Shown here piece after piece: positions 16,642 through 24,848 of a DNA stretch of 64,000 bases; position 1 is the stretch's first letter, and each line of letters opens with the position of its first letter. Position numbers and translations under genes: made by a program. This DNA is from Glycomyces tritici (lineage in GTDB: Bacteria > Actinomycetota > Actinomycetes > Mycobacteriales > Micromonosporaceae): NCBI RefSeq assembly GCF_030403505.1, contig NZ_JAUEMJ010000007.1:259632-323631 (forward strand), in the 5' to 3' direction. The notes below the pieces were generated by a model. It saw nothing but the letters and a program-made list of their open reading frames with translations, was not told the DNA's origin and searched no databases.

Positions 16642-17052
16642 ATGAACGAACAGCGCAAAGCCATCCTGGACATGCTGGCCGAAGGCACCATCACCGCGAC
16701 CGACGCCGAACGGCTGCTGGTCGCCCTCGAAGCGGGCGAGCCCGCTCCGAGCGCCGCCGGCCGACCCAAGGCGAAGTACCTCCGGCTCGCCGTCGAATAC
16801 GTCGACAACGGCGAGCCCGGCCGCGTCAACATCCGCGTGCCGCTGGCCCTCCTGCGCGCCGGGGTGCGGCTCACGGCCCTCGTCCCGCCCCAGGCGCTCG
16901 AGAAGGCCAACACCGAGATGGCCAAGGCCGGCGTGCCCTTCGACCTGACCCAGCTCAAGCCCGAGCAGCTCGAAGAGCTCGTGAACCACCTCGACGAGGT
17001 GATCGTGGACATCGACAGCTCCGATGCCCAGGTCCGCGTCTTCAGCGAGTAG
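16642..17052 (+). CDS. SHOCT-like domain protein
   Basis: 136 residues. The first 25 (RKAILDMLAEGTITATDAERLLVAL) form the SHOCT-like helix-turn-helix hairpin found in YvlB and related proteins. The middle (KYLRLAVEYVD, then RVNIRVPLALLRAG) resembles the beta-rich part of the same family. A third short repeat, LKPEQLEELVNHLDE, closes the protein. Last gene of the three-gene DUF2089 operon; function unknown, probably regulatory. Confidence 0.75.
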   Translation: MNEQRKAILDMLAEGTITATDAERLLVALEAGEPAPSAAGRPKAKYLRLAVEYVDNGEPGRVNIRVPLALLRAGVRLTALVPPQALEKANTEMAKAGVPFDLTQLKPEQLEELVNHLDEVIVDIDSSDAQVRVFSE

Positions 17053-17111
17053 TCCGATGTGGCGGTTCCGAGTGGCGGCCAAGGTGACGAGGGCGCGCTG
17101 GCGGGCCGCCA

Positions 17112-17135
17112 CCCGGCGCAGGCGCCTGCGCCGGG
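17112..17135. terminator. Perfect 24-base palindrome after the DUF2089 operon
   Basis: Half-site CCCGGCGCAGGC is followed directly by its exact complement, 59 bases after the last operon stop. A loopless palindrome this GC-rich can form a cruciform or a terminator stem. The rest of the 254-base gap 17053-17306 shows no gene. Confidence 0.5.
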
Positions 17136-17306
17136 CCGGCTGGGCCTGACCCCACCGACCAGGTTGGACAGCTCCCGCTCCGCCTCTGCCCCATATGGTC
17201 TCGCCCCCGACCGCGCGACTTGCGCGAACCGCCGTAAACCTGGTCTTGTAGGGTGGCTGCAGCTCACCTCCTCAGCGCGAGGCCGGTCCGGAAGGCGGGA
17301 ACCGAC

Positions 17307-17648
17307 ATGCAGTCCATCGACATCGACCCCGAATCGCTGCGGAAGGGCGCCGAGCAGCTGGACCAGGCCAAGGCCTCCGTCCAGGCCCGGTACGAGCAGT
17401 TCCGCACCGAGGCCGAGGCCCTCTTCGACGCGTTCGGCGGCGACGACATCGGCTCGATCCTCGGCGAGGCCCACACCGCCTGCCTCGAAGCGGCCCGAGA
17501 GTGCTTCGAGACGAACATCGAGGGCCTCGCGGACTACGCGGAGTGCCTGCGCGGCTTCGCCGACGACTACCAGGCCGCCGACGACGACGCCGCCGCGGAG
17601 CTCGACGCGCTCTTCGCCGGGCTCGTGCCGCAGCAACCGGTCCAGTAA
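17307..17648 (+). CDS. WXG100/EspC-like small protein
   Basis: A 113-residue, acidic, wholly helical protein of the size and pattern of ESX/type VII secretion partners. Two helices (about 10-45 and 52-100) are joined by FGGDDIGSILG in place of a strict WxG turn. ATG 17307 has GGAAGGCGGGA (17290-17300). It lies 12 bases before the toxin module gene, as WXG-like partners often precede LXG/WXG toxins. It probably acts as a secretion chaperone or co-substrate; no ESX core genes occur in the window. Confidence 0.7.
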   Translation: MQSIDIDPESLRKGAEQLDQAKASVQARYEQFRTEAEALFDAFGGDDIGSILGEAHTACLEAARECFETNIEGLADYAECLRGFADDYQAADDDAAAELDALFAGLVPQQPVQ

Positions 17649-17660
17649 GGAGACGCGCCC

Positions 17661-18161
17661 GTGGGTATGCAACTGCCGTCGGAACTCGTATCGATCCTGG
17701 GGATGCTCGGCTACAGCTGGCCGGAGTCCGACGAGGAGAAGCTCTTCGAGCTGGCCGGCACCTGGACCGGGATGGCCGGGACCATCTCCGGCTCCGTCGA
17801 GGAGCTGAACGCGGCCGCGCGTACGGTCCTGGACGCCAACTCCGGCAAGGACATCGACGCCTTCGGCGCGGAGTGGGACGACGAGGAGTCCTCCAACCGG
17901 AACATCGGCGACACCGCCGACCCGCTGAACATCATCGGCATCGGCCTCACGGCGGCAGCGGGCCTGACCCTCGCCCTGAAGGTCCAGGTGATCGTGCAGC
18001 TGGTGATCCTCATGGTCCAGATCACCTACGCGATCGCCACCGCTGCGATCACGTTCGGCGCCTCGCTGCTGCAGATCCCGATCTTCAAGACCATCACCGG
18101 CAAGATCATCGACATGCTCGTGGGCATGGCCACCGAGGCGGTGCTCAGTGGGAACCGGTAG
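17661..18161 (+). CDS. WXG-like N-terminal module of a polymorphic toxin
   Basis: 166 residues. Residues 1-65 (GYSWPESDEEKLFELAGTWTGMA onward) fit the N-terminal trafficking domain found in actinomycete toxins of the CpnT-like type. Residues about 93-150 are strongly hydrophobic and could form two membrane hairpins. GTG 17661 is well spaced from AAGGAG (17647-17652). In related toxins this module continues into a linker and nuclease domain; here it stops at 18161, and the nuclease lies in another frame from 18148. Confidence 0.7.
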   Translation: MGMQLPSELVSILGMLGYSWPESDEEKLFELAGTWTGMAGTISGSVEELNAAARTVLDANSGKDIDAFGAEWDDEESSNRNIGDTADPLNIIGIGLTAAAGLTLALKVQVIVQLVILMVQITYAIATAAITFGASLLQIPIFKTITGKIIDMLVGMATEAVLSGNR

Positions 18162-18672
18162 ATCGCGCAGCGCCTCCCCGCGCAAGACCACCTCCACCCG
18201 CGGAAAGCTCCTCTCGGGCGTGCTCAACAGCACCAGCACCTTCAAGACCGCCAAAGGCCCGGCGGCGCCCGCGCCGCCCAAGAAGCGCAAGCGCCCGCCG
18301 CGCCAGCCCGTCGCCAACGACCCCTACCAGCGCCCCAAGTTCAACAAGTCCACCAAGGACAAGATCTGGGAGAACGCCGAGAAGTCCAGCGCCGACGGCA
18401 AGGTCCGCGACCCGCTCACCGGCAAGGTCATGGACAAGAAGGACCGCTGGGACGGCGGCCACGCCCCCGACTGGGAGTTCCGCAAGCACAAGGCCGCAGC
18501 GGAGAAGTACGGGACGAACATCTACCCCCGCAGCCAGTTCGTCAAGGACTACAACACCCCCGACCACGTCATCCCCGAACTGCCCAGCTCCAACCAGAGC
18601 CACGCGGGCGAGGGCAAGGGCGACGAGTGGGCGAAGCTCCTGAAGAACCGGTACGGCACGCCGCCCCCCTAG
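18148..18672 (+). CDS. GH-E family nuclease toxin module
   Basis: 174 residues: a basic, Pro/Lys-rich linker (1-55), then a compact domain with KVMDKKDRWDGGHAPDWEF, a long gap, and IPELPSSNQSHAGE. The spaced Gly-His and Glu pattern with SNxSH near the end is the mark of GH-E nucleases of the HNH/endonuclease VII fold found as toxin tips. GTG 18148 lies inside the end of the preceding gene, in the +1 frame, with only a weak ribosome site. It looks like the C-terminal half of a split toxin, made by coupled translation or frameshifting. Probable target is nucleic acid. Confidence 0.75.
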   Translation: MGTGRSRSASPRKTTSTRGKLLSGVLNSTSTFKTAKGPAAPAPPKKRKRPPRQPVANDPYQRPKFNKSTKDKIWENAEKSSADGKVRDPLTGKVMDKKDRWDGGHAPDWEFRKHKAAAEKYGTNIYPRSQFVKDYNTPDHVIPELPSSNQSHAGEGKGDEWAKLLKNRYGTPPP

Positions 18673-18739
18673 CGGGCGCGAAGCCAAGGTACGGTTCGAC
18701 CGGTCCCCGAGTGAGTCTGTCTCCCAGTAAGGAACTGAC

Positions 18740-19321
18740 ATGGCGATTTCCGAAGCCGACCAGCGCGTCGGATTCAAGGTGGCTGACGCCTTCGACGGCG
18801 GCGAGTTCGACCGGGTCGCCCGGTTCTGGACCGAGGACGAGTCGGCGTTCGTGGACGTCGCCGAGTACGGCGGCTCGCCGGGTCCCGGCATCGCCTCCTA
18901 CTCGACGCTCGGCCTCTCGGCCGCCCCGCTCATGGACGGCGACACGCAGATGCCCTTCGGCGTCGAGATCTGCGGCGCCGCGGACGACGGCTTCGACCTC
19001 TTCCCGAACATCCTCGCCTCCGCCGCGTTCCAGGTCCTCGACGGCGAGTTCGTCTACCCCGACCGCATCCTCGGCGGCATCGTGGAGGGGTACTACCCGG
19101 ACCTGGAGATGAAGCACCTGCTCTTCATGAGCCCGTTCCTGTGGGGCGACCGGCTGCAGTCGTTCGACGCGGCGGGCCGCCAGGTCGCGTTCCTCCAGGC
19201 CGTGCCGATCTCGAACGCCGAACTCGAACTCGCCATGCGCACCAGCGTCGACGAGATGACCGACCTCATGATGGCCCGCGGCGCCGAACCGACCGACCTG
19301 GCGCGCGCCTCCGTCGTCTGA
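18740..19321 (+). CDS. SUFU-superfamily immunity protein (probable)
   Basis: 193 residues, acidic, beginning 67 bases after the nuclease gene with a good ribosome site AAGGAAC (18729-18735). The pattern GIASYSTLGLSAAPL, PFGVEICGAADDGF, LLFMSPFLW and FLQAVPISNAELELA matches the Suppressor-of-Fused fold. That fold is known as an immunity protein superfamily for bacterial polymorphic toxins. Position and acidity, opposite to the basic nuclease, support an immunity role; direct binding is inferred. Confidence 0.8.
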   Translation: MAISEADQRVGFKVADAFDGGEFDRVARFWTEDESAFVDVAEYGGSPGPGIASYSTLGLSAAPLMDGDTQMPFGVEICGAADDGFDLFPNILASAAFQVLDGEFVYPDRILGGIVEGYYPDLEMKHLLFMSPFLWGDRLQSFDAAGRQVAFLQAVPISNAELELAMRTSVDEMTDLMMARGAEPTDLARASVV

Positions 19322-19358
19322 CCCGCCCGACCAGGGCAGGGGACCCCGAATCCACGGC

Positions 19359-19395
19359 CACCGGGGCCGGGCGCATCACGCGCCCGGCCCCGGTG
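19359..19395. terminator. Strong bidirectional terminator hairpin
   Basis: A perfect 16-base stem (left arm CACCGGGGCCGGGCGC) around a five-base ATCAC loop, in the 108-base gap between the convergent immunity gene and the GH32 gene. Confidence 0.8.
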
Positions 19396-19429
19396 CCGCT
19401 CGCTTCAAGTGCGCTCAGCTCGACAGTGC

Positions 19430-20959
19430 TCAGATCTGGTGGAACTCGGTGACGGTGAGACCGCGGAAGACGGCTCGGCCCCCATCGGTGAACAGGGCCA
19501 GGCGGTCGTCCTCCGGCCGGGCGTACACCAGACTCGAGTGCACGTACCGGCCATCGTCCACGAAGACCTCCACGGACAGGTTGTCCACGAGGATCCGCAG
19601 GTGCACCTCCTTGCGGGCGGTGTCGAACGGGGTCCGGCTCTCCATCCACCGACCCGTGGGGTCCGGGTTCCCGGTGAAGGCCCGGTTGAGGTACGCGTAG
19701 CCGCCGGCGAGGTAGACCCCGGCATCGGCGTGCCGCGCGCCGTCCGAGGACAGGCGCAGTTGCAGGCCGACGTTGTTCAGCTGCTCCCAGGTGACGCGGG
19801 CCCTGACCTCGTAGGCGCGCCCCCGGTAGTCGAGCGCCGAGACGCCCTCCACCGCCACATCGCCGAACTCCACGACGCGCGACGCGCGGTCCGCGAGCGT
19901 GCGAACCGGCGTCGAGACCAATGCGCATGCAGTGCCCGTCCACTTCAGCGAGATCTCGCGGACGATCGAGTCCGTGCCGTTGAAGCCGTCGGCGTCCCAC
20001 GAGGGGGTGTTGTTCGGGTAGTCCCAGTGGTTCATCCACCCGATGGCGTACCGGACCCTCGGGTCGACCTGGCCGCCGGTGCGCCGCTCCCAGGTGACCG
20101 CGCCGTACCAGTCCCAGCCGTGGTCCAGCCATTTCGGGTCCGGGTGGTCCGGGACGAACGTCGTGCCGTTCCACTCGCCCGTCCAGTACGCGTAGGTCGC
20201 GGGCCCGCCGGAGCCCTTGGCGTTGGCGCTGGCGCCGAGCACCCAGCGGGCGGGACCGGTGGCGGATTCGAGCCGGAACAGGTCGGGGCATTCGAGCACG
20301 CCGATGCCCTGCTTGATGAAGCCCTCGGTGTACGCCCAGCTCTTGAGGTCGGCGGAGCGGTAGAACCCGATCTTGTCGTTCTCGGCGAGGGCCATCACCC
20401 ACTGCGAGCGCTGGGCGTCCCAGACGACCTTCGGGTCGCGGAAGTCGACGACGCCGGGGTTCGGCAGCACGGCGGGCTCATGGCGGCCGAAGGTCCGGCC
20501 GCCGTCGGTGGAGTAGAAGAGGAACTGCGCCTGGCGGTGGGGGGCCGGGGCGAAGCGGTCCTCCTGGGTGGCGAGGGCGATGATCGCCCCCGCGCCGAAC
20601 CCGGCGGTGTCGGCCTCGTCGACGACGAGGCAGCCGGACCAGATCGAGCCGTTCGGGTTCGTCTCCTTCGGAATGGCGGTGCCGAGGTCGGTGAAGGCGA
20701 CATTGTCGTCTGAGGCGGCGATCCGCCATGAGGTGCCCGTGCCGAGATTCGGGTAGTCCTTGTTGTAGAGGTAGTAGTAGTACGTCTTGCCGTCCACATG
20801 GATCGGCCGCTGGGGATCGTTCTTCCAGTGGTCGGGGACGGAGAAGTGGTAGACGGGCCGATAGGTCGCGTCTTGCGCCCAGGAGGGGCTTCCCATCAGG
20901 CTCACCGTGCCGCCGAGGGCGGCGGCGCGCAGGAGGTTCCTTCTTGAGGCTCGCAGCAT
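19430..20959 (-). CDS. Secreted GH32 beta-fructosidase (levanase/inulinase-like)
   Basis: A 509-residue exported enzyme hydrolysing beta-fructosyl linkages. The signal region LRASRRNLLRAAALGGTVSL is Tat-like and ends near SWAQ. GH32 motifs run in order: HWKNDPQRP with the Asp nucleophile, FRDPKV with the transition-state Asp, and LECPDLF with the acid/base Glu. A C-terminal beta-sandwich includes VEVFVDDGRYVHSS. I place the start at ATG 20959, after CTGGAGC. It is transcribed separately from the transporter operon next door, from an AT-rich promoter region with LacI-like half-sites. Exo- or endo-action on levan or inulin cannot be decided. Confidence 0.92.
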   Translation of the reverse strand: MLRASRRNLLRAAALGGTVSLMGSPSWAQDATYRPVYHFSVPDHWKNDPQRPIHVDGKTYYYYLYNKDYPNLGTGTSWRIAASDDNVAFTDLGTAIPKETNPNGSIWSGCLVVDEADTAGFGAGAIIALATQEDRFAPAPHRQAQFLFYSTDGGRTFGRHEPAVLPNPGVVDFRDPKVVWDAQRSQWVMALAENDKIGFYRSADLKSWAYTEGFIKQGIGVLECPDLFRLESATGPARWVLGASANAKGSGGPATYAYWTGEWNGTTFVPDHPDPKWLDHGWDWYGAVTWERRTGGQVDPRVRYAIGWMNHWDYPNNTPSWDADGFNGTDSIVREISLKWTGTACALVSTPVRTLADRASRVVEFGDVAVEGVSALDYRGRAYEVRARVTWEQLNNVGLQLRLSSDGARHADAGVYLAGGYAYLNRAFTGNPDPTGRWMESRTPFDTARKEVHLRILVDNLSVEVFVDDGRYVHSSLVYARPEDDRLALFTDGGRAVFRGLTVTEFHQI

Positions 20960-21013
20960 CGTCGCTCCAGACTCGTGCTTTTGCAATCGGACTTGACGTC
21001 CACAGCGTAAATA

Positions 21014-21060
21014 GTTAAGCGAAGTTAAATCTATCGATATTAGAGGTTAATATCGGTTAA
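21014..21060 (-). promoter_or_regulatory. AT-rich promoter/operator region of the secreted GH32 gene
   Basis: This stretch contains GTTAAGCGAAGTTAA (21014-21028), an eight-base inverted repeat CGATATTA/TAATATCG with a five-base spacer (21035-21055), and GGTTAATATCGGTTAA (21045-21060). The TTAA and CG elements recall the GTTAATCGATTAAC palindromes upstream of the LacI gene at 27189. The same repressor may therefore act here at weaker sites. Inference from motif similarity. Confidence 0.45.
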
Positions 21061-21102
21061 TTCGGAATGGCCGATCCGCCTATGTGAATCGGCCATTCCG
21101 AA
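21061..21102 (-). terminator. Terminator hairpin of the fructan transport operon
   Basis: Perfect 15-base stem TTCGGAATGGCCGAT/ATCGGCCATTCCGAA with a 12-base loop, 11 bases beyond the fructokinase stop. On the minus strand it is followed by AT-rich sequence. It separates the operon from the secreted GH32 gene. Confidence 0.8.
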
Positions 21103-21112
21103 TGGTTCGAGG

Positions 21113-22027
21113 TCACATTTCCGATCGGTACGGCGGGTTCGCGCCCGCTCGGGAGCAGGTGATGGCGGCGACCTTCGCGGCGAATTCGACCGCCTCGCGT
21201 GCCTCGGATGCGGTGAGGCGGGCGAGGTCGTCAGGGCGCAGGCGCCCGTTGCGGCCCAGCCAGTCCAGCAGCGCGCCGCTGAACGAGTCGCCCGCGCCGA
21301 CCGTGTCGACCATGTCGACCGGCGCGGCGGGCACGGCGAACGAGGCGCCGCCGGTCCGCACGAGTGAGCCCTCGCCGCCGCGTGTGATCACGACCAGCTT
21401 GCGGCCCTCGGCGATCCAGGCGTCGGCGTGATCGGCGGGGTCGGTCCCGGGCCAGATCCATGCCAGGTCTTCGTCGGAGACCTTCACGATCGCCGCGAAC
21501 CCGAGCCAGCGCTCCAGGCGCGCCCGGTAGGCCTCGCGGTCGCCGAGGAGCGCCGGGCGCACGTTCGGGTCCAGGCTGATCGTGGTGCGCGCGCTCAGCT
21601 CCTCGAGCCACCGCGCGATCACCGGCCCGCCGGGGTCGACGGCGAGCGCGAGCGATCCGGCGTGCACCGCGTCCAGGCCCGGGTTCGGGGGCAGTTCGGT
21701 CGGGGCCCATTGCCAGTCGGCGGTGCCCTCGACATGGAACGCGTAGCTCGCCGACCCGCCCGGATCGACCGAGACGATGGCCAGACTCGTCGGCTCCGGT
21801 GCGTCCACGATCCATTGCAGGTGCACATCGGACTCGGCGAGGTGCGTGCGCAGCAGCTTCCCGAAGGCGTCGCCGGAGAGCCGCCCGAGGAAGGCGACCT
21901 CGGCGCCCAGGCGCCCCAGGGCCACGGCCACGTTCATCGGGCTGCCGCCGGGGTGGGCGACCGGATGGCGGGCGTCCTCCTGGTCGACCTTCAGGTCGAT
22001 GAGGGCCTCGCCGATGACTCCGATCAC
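21113..22027 (-). CDS. PfkB-family carbohydrate kinase, probable fructokinase
   Basis: Phosphorylates a free sugar, by context fructose released by the adjacent GH32/68-like enzyme. The 304-residue protein shows both PfkB signatures: GGSPMNVAVALGRLG near the N-terminus and DTVGAGDSFSGALLDWL, containing the catalytic Asp, near the C-terminus. GTG 22027 is chosen because it overlaps the upstream stop (GTGA) and follows GAAAGG at a suitable distance; an in-frame ATG at 22054 would eat into the neighbour. Last gene of the LacI-to-kinase unit. Confidence 0.88.
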   Translation of the reverse strand: MIGVIGEALIDLKVDQEDARHPVAHPGGSPMNVAVALGRLGAEVAFLGRLSGDAFGKLLRTHLAESDVHLQWIVDAPEPTSLAIVSVDPGGSASYAFHVEGTADWQWAPTELPPNPGLDAVHAGSLALAVDPGGPVIARWLEELSARTTISLDPNVRPALLGDREAYRARLERWLGFAAIVKVSDEDLAWIWPGTDPADHADAWIAEGRKLVVITRGGEGSLVRTGGASFAVPAAPVDMVDTVGAGDSFSGALLDWLGRNGRLRPDDLARLTASEAREAVEFAAKVAAITCSRAGANPPYRSEM

Positions 22028-22980
22028 GCGCGTACCAGCCTTTCGCCGTCCCATCGCACCGGAATCGGGTCGGTGAGCTCGCCGACGAACTCGCCGTCCT
22101 CGATGTTGCGGAAGCCGATGATAACCGTCTGCCCGTCCACGTCGTGGAGTCTCGCGGCGTACAGGCTCTCGTGCGCGAACGGGCGGGCCTTGGCGATGTC
22201 GAAGGCGACGCCGTCGAGCCCTCCGGTCGGGTCGTCGACGGGGACGACGTAGTTGTCCCCGGTCTCGCCCAGTTCCCGGCGCGCGTCGCCCGCTTCGGCC
22301 TTGCCGCAGCAGAACAGCAGCAGCCACTGGCCGTCCACCCGGTGCAGCTGGGTGACCTCGATCTGGCCGAAGCCGAGCGCGTCGGGGCGGCTCAGGGGCG
22401 CCAGCACCTCCCAGGTCTCCAGGTCCGCCGAGCGGGCGTGGCCGACGACGCCGCGTTCGCGGGTCGGTTCGGGCCCTTCGGCTCTGGCGGTGAACAGCAT
22501 GTGCCAGCCGTCCTCGGCGCGGAACACCCACGGGTCGCGGCAGGCCTCGTCGAACCAGTCCGACGCGGGGGAGAACCGCTCGTAATGGCGCGGGTCGGCT
22601 TCGACCTGCGGGCCCGGTTCGCGGTGCCAGACGAGGAGGTCGTCGGAGACGGCCGAGCCGATCCGCTGCACGTTCCCGCCCTCGGCCCGGGAGACGCCGG
22701 TGTAGAACATGCGCCACCGCCCCGAGTCCTCCCGCACGATGGAGCCGGTCCAGGTGGCCTGGTCGTCCCAGGCCGGGGCGTCGGCGAAGACCAGCGCGTC
22801 GGGCAGGAGCGTCCAGTCCAGCAGATCGGCGGAGACGGCGTGCCCGATGGAGGCGCGGTGGTGGCGGCGGCCCTCCTCCTGGAGCGCCCGGGAGGCGCGC
22901 AGGAAGAACACGTGGTGGCGGCCGTCATCGTCGGTCGCGTACCAGGAGTCCCAGACCCAGTGGTCGGCGAGCTTGAGCAT
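22024..22980 (-). CDS. Cytoplasmic GH32/GH68-like beta-fructosidase
   Basis: A 318-residue five-bladed-propeller glycosidase of clan GH-J without a signal peptide. VWDSWYATDD near the N-terminus carries the presumed nucleophile Asp in the WDSW form seen in GH68; ACRDPWVFRAEDG holds the RDP motif; GQIEVTQLHRVDG supplies the likely acid/base Glu. It lacks the C-terminal beta-sandwich of GH32, consistent with its short length. Placed between permease and fructokinase, it probably splits imported sucrose or fructo-oligosaccharides. Hydrolase rather than transferase is inferred from location. Confidence 0.8.
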   Translation of the reverse strand: MLKLADHWVWDSWYATDDDGRHHVFFLRASRALQEEGRRHHRASIGHAVSADLLDWTLLPDALVFADAPAWDDQATWTGSIVREDSGRWRMFYTGVSRAEGGNVQRIGSAVSDDLLVWHREPGPQVEADPRHYERFSPASDWFDEACRDPWVFRAEDGWHMLFTARAEGPEPTRERGVVGHARSADLETWEVLAPLSRPDALGFGQIEVTQLHRVDGQWLLLFCCGKAEAGDARRELGETGDNYVVPVDDPTGGLDGVAFDIAKARPFAHESLYAARLHDVDGQTVIIGFRNIEDGEFVGELTDPIPVRWDGERLVRA

Positions 22981-23007
22981 GAGTGTCCTTACTAGTGGGT
23001 GGGGAGT

Positions 23008-23892
23008 TCAGTCCTTCATGCCCGCTGAGGCGATGGACTGGATGAACGAGCGCTGGAAGACGAGGAACACGATCACCATCGGGACGGTGATCATGGTGAT
23101 GTAGGCCATCACTTCGCCCCAGGCGGTGTCGAGCTGGAAGAAGTACTGGACGCCGACCATGACGGGGCGCAGCTCCTCGCTCTGCACGGTCATGAGGGGC
23201 CAGAGGTACGCGTTCCAGGTGGCGGGGGAGGTGACCACGGTGAGGATCGCGACGGTGGCGAACACGGGCTTGGAGAGGGGCACGATGATGCGCCAGTACG
23301 TGCGCAGCCAGCCGGCGCCGTCGATCGCGGCGGCCTCTTCGAGTCCTTTGGGGAGGCTCTTGAAGTACTGGGCGAACAGGAAGATCGAGAAGGCGTTCAC
23401 GATGAACGGCACGATCTGCACCCGGTAGGTGTTGAGCCAGCCGAACTCCAGCACCGGGGTGAGGCCGTCGAAGCCCACCCACGGCAGGTTCGCCACGAGG
23501 TACACCATCGGCACGATGGTGGTGTCGAACGGCAGGATGAGCGTGGCGATGATGAGTCCGAAGACCAGGCCGCGGCCCTTCCAGCGCATCCGGGCGAGCG
23601 CGTAGCCGCACATGGAGTTCACGACGAGGCCGAGGGCGGTGACCATGAAGGTGACGAACAGGGTGTTCCCGAGGAAGCGCCAGAACGGGACCCGGTCGAA
23701 CACGGCCGCGTAGTTCGCGAAGGAGAGGTCCCCGACGGGCAGGAACGCCTTGAGCGAGTTCATGTCCGCGAAGATCTGGTGGTCGCTCTTGAGGCTCGCG
23801 GCGAGCATGAACACGATGGGGAAGAGGAAGAAGGCCGCGAGCACGGTCATCGGCAGGTAGGTCCACCCGCGGCGGGCGGTGGCGGCGTTCAT
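23008..23892 (-). CDS. CUT1 ABC transporter permease (MalG-like)
   Basis: 294 residues, six predicted helices, with the EAA loop EEAAAIDGAGWLRTYWRIIVPLSKP. MalG/CUT1 C-terminal hydrophobic stretch and a short tail follow. ATG 23892 overlaps the first permease stop (TGATG). Together they form the channel of the putative fructo-oligosaccharide importer, with the binding protein at 24849-26126. Confidence 0.9.
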   Translation of the reverse strand: MNAATARRGWTYLPMTVLAAFFLFPIVFMLAASLKSDHQIFADMNSLKAFLPVGDLSFANYAAVFDRVPFWRFLGNTLFVTFMVTALGLVVNSMCGYALARMRWKGRGLVFGLIIATLILPFDTTIVPMVYLVANLPWVGFDGLTPVLEFGWLNTYRVQIVPFIVNAFSIFLFAQYFKSLPKGLEEAAAIDGAGWLRTYWRIIVPLSKPVFATVAILTVVTSPATWNAYLWPLMTVQSEELRPVMVGVQYFFQLDTAWGEVMAYITMITVPMVIVFLVFQRSFIQSIASAGMKD

Positions 23893-24845
23893 CAGTCCTT
23901 GTCCCTCGTCAGGCGGCGCTGGACGAGCGCCAGGGTGAGCACGATGCAGAAGAAGACGAGCGAGAGCGCGGCGCCGTAGCCCATCTGCTGCTGCTGGAAT
24001 CCCTTCTGGACGATCTGGAGCACGATGGTGCTGGTCGATCCGACGGGTCCGCCGCCGGTCATGATGTTGACCTGCACGAACAGGCTCATCGCGGCGATCG
24101 TGATGGTGATGAGCACGAACACGAAGGTGGGCTTGAGGAGCGGCAGGGTGAGGTGCCGGAACCGCTGCCACGGCGTGGTGCCGTCGAGTGCGCCGGCCTC
24201 GTAGACCTCCTCGGGGATGGTCTGGAGGCCCGCGAGCCAGATGATCATGTGGAATCCGACGCCCTGCCAGACGCTCATGACCACGATGGCGCCCATGGCG
24301 GTCGAGGGGTCGGCGAGCCAGGCCTGCCCGGCCCACGCGCCGCCGGTGAGCATCGACAGGGCCGAGTTGACGAGCCCGTCCTCCTGGTAGAGGAAGCGCC
24401 ACAGGAGGCTGACGACCACCATGGAGGTGATCACGGGCAGGAAGAACACGGTGCGGAAGAAGTTCCGCCCGGCGAGCTTCTGGTTGACCAGGAGCGCGAG
24501 GACGAGCCCGAGCCCGCCTTGGAGCGGGACGACGATGCACGCGAACAGCAGGGTGTTCAGCAGCGAGCGGTGGAACGTGGCGTCGTCGGCGAAGGCCCGG
24601 CGGAAGTTCTCGAGGCCGATGAACTCGGGCGGGGTCGGGGAGATGAGCCTGGCGTTGGTGAACGCCAGGACCAGCGACACGACGGCCGGTCCGATGACGA
24701 ACACGAGGAGGAGCACGACTCCGGGGACCGCGAAGGCGGTGCCCGCGCGCTGCTCGGTGCGGGAGTGGGTGCGGCGGCGGCGGCGCGGCGGCCCGGGCGG
24801 GGCCGCCGCCGGAGCGGCGGCCCTCTCGGCGGTTGCGGTCGCCAT
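23892..24845 (-). CDS. CUT1 ABC transporter permease (MalF-like)
   Basis: 317 residues. A Pro/Arg-rich cytoplasmic head (1-35) precedes six membrane segments and the EAA loop EVYEAGALDGTTPWQRFRHLTLP. It starts three bases after the binding-protein stop, so the genes are tightly coupled. No ATPase gene lies in this operon. Confidence 0.9.
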   Translation of the reverse strand: MATATAERAAAPAAAPPGPPRRRRRTHSRTEQRAGTAFAVPGVVLLLVFVIGPAVVSLVLAFTNARLISPTPPEFIGLENFRRAFADDATFHRSLLNTLLFACIVVPLQGGLGLVLALLVNQKLAGRNFFRTVFFLPVITSMVVVSLLWRFLYQEDGLVNSALSMLTGGAWAGQAWLADPSTAMGAIVVMSVWQGVGFHMIIWLAGLQTIPEEVYEAGALDGTTPWQRFRHLTLPLLKPTFVFVLITITIAAMSLFVQVNIMTGGGPVGSTSTIVLQIVQKGFQQQQMGYGAALSLVFFCIVLTLALVQRRLTRDKD

Positions 24846-24848
24846 CGC

